64,000 nt of DNA from Siphonodentalium dalli (Eukaryota > Mollusca > Scaphopoda > Gadilida > Siphonodentaliidae), in contig CP136065.1 of the NCBI GenBank assembly GCA_032622095.1, positions 19,826,134 through 19,890,133 of the forward strand, read 5' to 3'. Below, piece by piece: positions 57,501-63,500 of this stretch (positions are counted from its first letter, which is position 1; each line of letters begins with the position of its first letter). The position numbers and the translations under genes are program-made. Under the pieces are notes generated by a model. The model ran no database searches. It was not told where the DNA came from and saw only the letters and a list, made by a program, of their open reading frames with translations.

Positions 57501-60500
57501 CGTATGACAGTGGAAACCCGCAGAAATCTGCAGACATAATCGCTCGGGTGCTGATCACACACAACATACACATTCCTGTGTTTGGCCAGTCTTCATACGT
57601 GAAGCAGATATCTGAAAGAACCAGCGTCAAATCTACAGTACTCCAAGTTAACGCAGTCGACAGGGATCTAAAGGTTTGTCTGAAATCTTGGCGTACTCAC
57701 TTAATTTACGAAACTGGTTCGACTTTGCTTTTATTCAGATTTATTTATTTATTTGCTTTCCTTCAAGTGAATCTACAACAAAATATCATTTCAAAGATGT
57801 AGGTGAAAAATTTAGCTGAGAACAAATAAAATTAAATCTGTTAGATCGAACGTTGAATAGCAGAGGCACATTCAACATCAAATTGAATCTCTAAGCTTCG
57901 CAGGCTGTTAGATGTTTCTAACTAGATTTCTAATGCTATTTTCAGGGTGACATTGTCTACAAGATGTTACTACCAGGGTCACCATACTTTCAAATCCACC
58001 CAAATACAGGAGAGATAACTCTGCAGACAACACTGTTGCTTGGAATACAGTCGACCTTCACAGTAAGTAGTGAAATTATAAATGTCTCGTTAGATAAGTG
58101 CATGTGCAGCATTAAAGATCCTGTGCCAGTACATTCTCTTATATAAGCGAGTCTCCCATAAGGAGCTTCGCATATATAAGAGAGTGCACTGGCTTACTAT
58201 GTCAAGGTGAATATTGCAAGGCCAATGTATTCTCTTATATATGCGAGGCTCCCAATGGGAGACTCGCATATAAGAGAATTCTTTGGAACAGAGTTTTCAC
58301 AAAATTTTGGGAAGCTCCAGTCATGAAAGTGTAAAGGGGGATATCTGGACTAGCTTTGTCCATACTTGTTCTACCTTTTATTCCTTCTTTTCTTTTTCAA
58401 ACATGGAACAAATATTTACCAATAAGGGAACTAGTGTAACTGCGATTGTGAAATTAGTCAGATTTAAAAACTTTTCATTACCACTTCTCTTTCAGTTTGT
58501 TGTTAAAGCATTTGACACCAAGGATCAAGGCAGACCAGGTTTTGCTAATGTCACCATCTTCGTCGTGAGAAATCCAAGTGGACCTAGCTTCATTCAGGAT
58601 CCATACGAGATCACGATCAGAGAATCATTCGAGCTCGGTCATACCGTCATCAATGTACAGGCCCAGGATCCAGATAATGTAAGCATTAGTTTGTTACTAT
58701 CCATTAGGGCCATGCGAAGCTTCTATTCATGAATTGGGCTGTCGATTCAATTCGATCATAGGATTTGAATATTTTATTTCTTGTGGGTGAAAAAGAACAA
58801 GAGGTTGAAGATGTTAAATATCAATATCTCACTTGATCAATCAAATGTAGGGAGTAATTGGGAAACATTAAAATATTTCACAAATGCACACAGTCTTGAT
58901 TAATAAAACACAAACTGTTTTATGCTGACTATGACTGCGTTTGTTGAATGGTATTAGCAGAGGTGATTTAAAGATAATTGTTTGGATAATTTGTTAACTC
59001 AGGGTATATCCTGCCCGCTATGTGGAAACCATGACCGATTCTTATTAATTTTGTGTTATTTTATCTCTATTTCTAGTATCTGTTTTGAACTGTTAGGTAA
59101 AATGTTTCAAAATCTAATAGCCATTCCTTCACCATAGACTGACATTTTGTTGCAGGATGTTGTGAGATATTATATTGCAAGCAACGATTTGGCCAGAGAT
59201 TTCTTCCATATTAATCCAGAGGATGGAAACATCACTCTCATCAAACCACTGACTGGCAACAGCGTGCCACGATTCACTGTAAGTATAAAGTTATGATATA
59301 GGTCATTAAAAACGATCTGCTCTGAGGTAATTTGCCAAAAACAGTTTGATGAAGCAATACTTTTCATTTTTTATTTTATGTAAGCCGGAAATCATATCTC
59401 AGAATTAATATTACACCAAACATGTTATACTACAGAATTATTCAAATATTCCATTAAGCATTGATATAATTTATTTTGTTGTTGGTGCTGCTTACTTGGC
59501 AATATTATTTAAACTGGTCATATTTAGTCATATGTTACTTCTAATATAATACACCGTTATGTTGCTTTTTAAACTTGGAAACAATTCACTTGAACATAAG
59601 AATGTGTTTATTTCAGATGCGAGTGTCGGCTTCAGATCAGAAACTGATTGAGAAGGAAGGTAGTGCTAGTGTCATCATTAACGTCCTACGTGATCTTAAC
59701 CGTCCCTATTTCACGACATCTCCCTATAGAAAGGACATTCATGAGGAGACTGACGCCAGCACCGTTATTCTCACCATCGAGGCTAGGGATGATGATCTTA
59801 GGGTGAGTCTCCTTATATATATATATTTTTTTTATTCAAATGGTTGCAATAAAGAAGCTATTTCCAAGCTAGAATGCATTATCAGCTAACTGCAACCTCC
59901 TATCGTGTATCAATTATTATAAAAATTAGACAATAAAGACTCAGTGTTATTGCATATTGAATAAAGGTGTGTGATATATTAGTGTACAGTAATGCCCTAA
60001 TTAATCAACTCCATAACCACAGAAGAATTATGGGTAACTTTTCAGGATTTAGTCGGAAATATGGCTTGTTGCCATTCATCGGAAAGCTCTCCCCGAGAGC
60101 TTTCCGATGAATGGCAACAAGCCATATTTCCGACTAAATCCTGAAAAGTTACCCATAATTCTGCTGTGGTTAAGAGGTCGATTAATTAGAGCATTACTGT
60201 TTATATATTTGGTATTCAAACGATTGCAATAAACAAGCTATTTCCAAGCTAGAATGCATTATCAGCTAACTGCAACCTCCTATCGTGTATCAATTATTAT
60301 AAAAATTAGACAATAAAGACTCAGTGTTATTGCATATTGAAACTTATTGCTTTATTTAATAATGGTGTGTGATATAATACTGTACTTCTGTTACTTGGGA
60401 AAATCATGTAAACCAAGTAACGCCTGAATGGATTTTTCCTATTTTTAAATTTCTAAAGAAATACATTGGAATGATGTATTTTTTTCACTTGTAGTAATGT

Positions 60501-63500
60501 AGCAATGATAATATCAGTAGACATCTGGAAACTCTATGGATTTTGAGGCTGTTTGTTGAACTTATCACCTGATCTTCCCTACAAATGAATGAATGGGAAT
60601 TAAGAAACTACCAATCCGTGTATCCAGTTATCAAAGATTAACGTAATGCATGTTAATTTATTTGCAGGGTGAGATTCGATACCAAGCCACAGGTATATAC
60701 CCAGCACAGAGCTTCTTTGACCTTGACCCTGTAACTGGTCTGATAACTCTCCTGAGGAAGCCATCAACAGATGCCCTAGAGCTCGGATCTTACACGGTAT
60801 GTGCTATCTTAAATCAGTTTAATAACTTTACTTGTATGAAATATTATCAGTTCTTTCACATGTATTGCTGTGGTCAGTTTTTGGGAGTAGGCATGGAAAC
60901 ATTATAGTTAGATATGTAACATTATAAAAATATTTGCAATTAAACTATGGAAGTACAAACTTAATTGGTCTTTAAGTGCATGATGTTCAATATTCTCAAT
61001 TAATTGTTTTCTTGGTGACAACTTACTTGAAAAAATAGATAAAGTACCTGGTACTGATTCAATGGGAATCAAATAACTTTTCACCAGCAGCTTTCAGTAT
61101 CAAAGGGCAAATATTAATATTCATAATTAATTTCTCATTGTATATCATTACAGTTGAGGGTTGCAGCATATGACACAGAGTATCCTGACAACAAGGTGTA
61201 CGAAGACGTCATCATCACCATTCTGCGTAACGTTAACAGGCCAGTGTTTCAGCCATCAGCAACGTATGAGCGAAGCATAACAGAGTCTGCGTCAATCAGC
61301 ACAGTGATTCTCACTGTCGGTGCTAAAGATCTCGATTCTAAGGTTTGCAATCTTGTCACTTTTACCATCTTTCCCAACCCCATATTTCAGGGCTTACTTT
61401 TCCACACAAATCGCTGAATAGAATCGCGTAAAGATTCGCATGACCAACTCTGGCTAGAATAAAAACTGATTCCTGCAATTTCCAACATTCGCGTAGACTC
61501 TTTTTCTTGGAATAATATTAGCTGTAATTTGGCTGTATAAAAAATTTCATAAAAGGGAGACAGAATTGTCCTTTATTCTTGATAATAGACAGTACTGGAT
61601 CTGAAAATATATTATGCTCAAGTAAATAATTAGAACTTTACTGTAGAACACAAAATATCAAGGACATTTTTGGAGTTGAAATCATTTTAAGGATGATGTA
61701 TCTGGGTTATAATGAGTTTCTCTTTGATTGTGCATTATGAATTGAGACTGCATCATATGTTAAATAGCACACTATATTTGTATTGACACTGGCGCCGTTA
61801 AGTATCCTATCTTTATATTTTAATTATTTCTGACTTGCAGGATACAGTTTCATTCGGAATGTACAATTGGACATCTGAAGTGACTAACTTTTTCTATTTG
61901 GATGGAGCAAGTGGTGCTATTACAGTGAGACATGATCTCACCACGGCTCCAGTCAACACTTATGATGTGAGTATGCACTGATCACCCTTAAACACTCTTA
62001 CATTTATAACTATCAGTTGTTTGAACACTCAAGGAAACAAAATGTGTGAAAATGAAAAATATACTTCTCAGCTTTCAGTTTTACAAGCTTATAACAATAG
62101 TGATTAGAAAAATGGAAAGAATAATTTCAACATGTTGAAAAAAGCAGCCAAAGATTCATCTAGATAGAGTCATTGCATGCAAAACTACATATCGAAGAGT
62201 ATGAAATGAATTCCCAGAAAATAATCATTTTCTGTAGGAGAAAAGTTTCCACAGCAAGAATGTTATTACATTTGAAATTATTTTCAGATGTTTGTTGCTG
62301 CCCTCGATGGAAGAGGTAAAAAGGCGATAGCATCAGTTAGAATAAACATCAACCGTGAATTCGACCACCGTCCAGTTTTCCAACTCAACCCGTACAAAGC
62401 GACAATAACATACAGACAAATGGTGAACAGCACAGTTCTGACAGTCCGAGCCACGGACAGGGACCTGCAGGGCGCACTGCTGTACCGAATCACTGGATAC
62501 TGGCCAGCTACGGAATATTTCGGACTATATCTAGTTAACGACTATGCACAGATCTATCTTAAGAAATCGGTCAGCAGTGATACATTCAGGTCTTTGCTCT
62601 ACATGGTGAGTTTAACTGAGTTTACCCTTTGAGATACAAACTGTACAATCAGACAACAGGCAGATAAACATTTTTTGGATTCATTTATAGGAATATTCAG
62701 CTAATAATGCTGTTTGTTGAACTTAATAGCTTAACTAACTAATTGCATTGTCAATATTAGTGGCATTTTAAGAAATACTGGATAAACATCGCTGTGTAGA
62801 AAAAGTTACTTAACAATAATGTCTTACTAGTACATCTGAATAATATCTTTACTGAAGAAAACCAAATTTTATCACCAAATTAATACTGGTTATATGAATT
62901 TTGTTATCTCTACAGATTCACCTTGAAGCTTATGACAGTGCCGCACCACAACTCACAGGCGAGAGTGTCGCAGAGATCACAGTAAACAGAAATCCGAATG
63001 CACCTCTGTTCACAAAACAAGTGTACCAGCTTACCATATCAGAACTCGTGAAGCCTGGCTCCCTGGCTGTTACAGTTACGGCTAACGATCAGGATGGGGT
63101 GAGCATTATTATTATTACTTTCAAAAGGTTGCATCTATTATTATGATTAAATAAGTAATTACATCGAAAAAAAACTTAGACACTTTCCCTAATCTCTTTC
63201 CCAGCCTATGACATTGATCAAGATGCTGACGAAATCAAAATCCTATCCCATACTTTTGTTATAGTACAGTTTACTGATATAGATAAACAATTTATAGTGA
63301 GCGATAACTAATAGGGATATCTTTCTTGAATGGCTGATGAGTCAAAATTGACTCAGTCCAGGTTTTCTCTCCAAATTGAGTTTTGAGATTTATAATGAGA
63401 AATTGAATTTCATTTGATTATGTTTTACTCTCTTGACTTATATAAACTATTTATTCGTACAGGATGTACCGAGATATGAGATTGTACAGAATGCTGAAGG

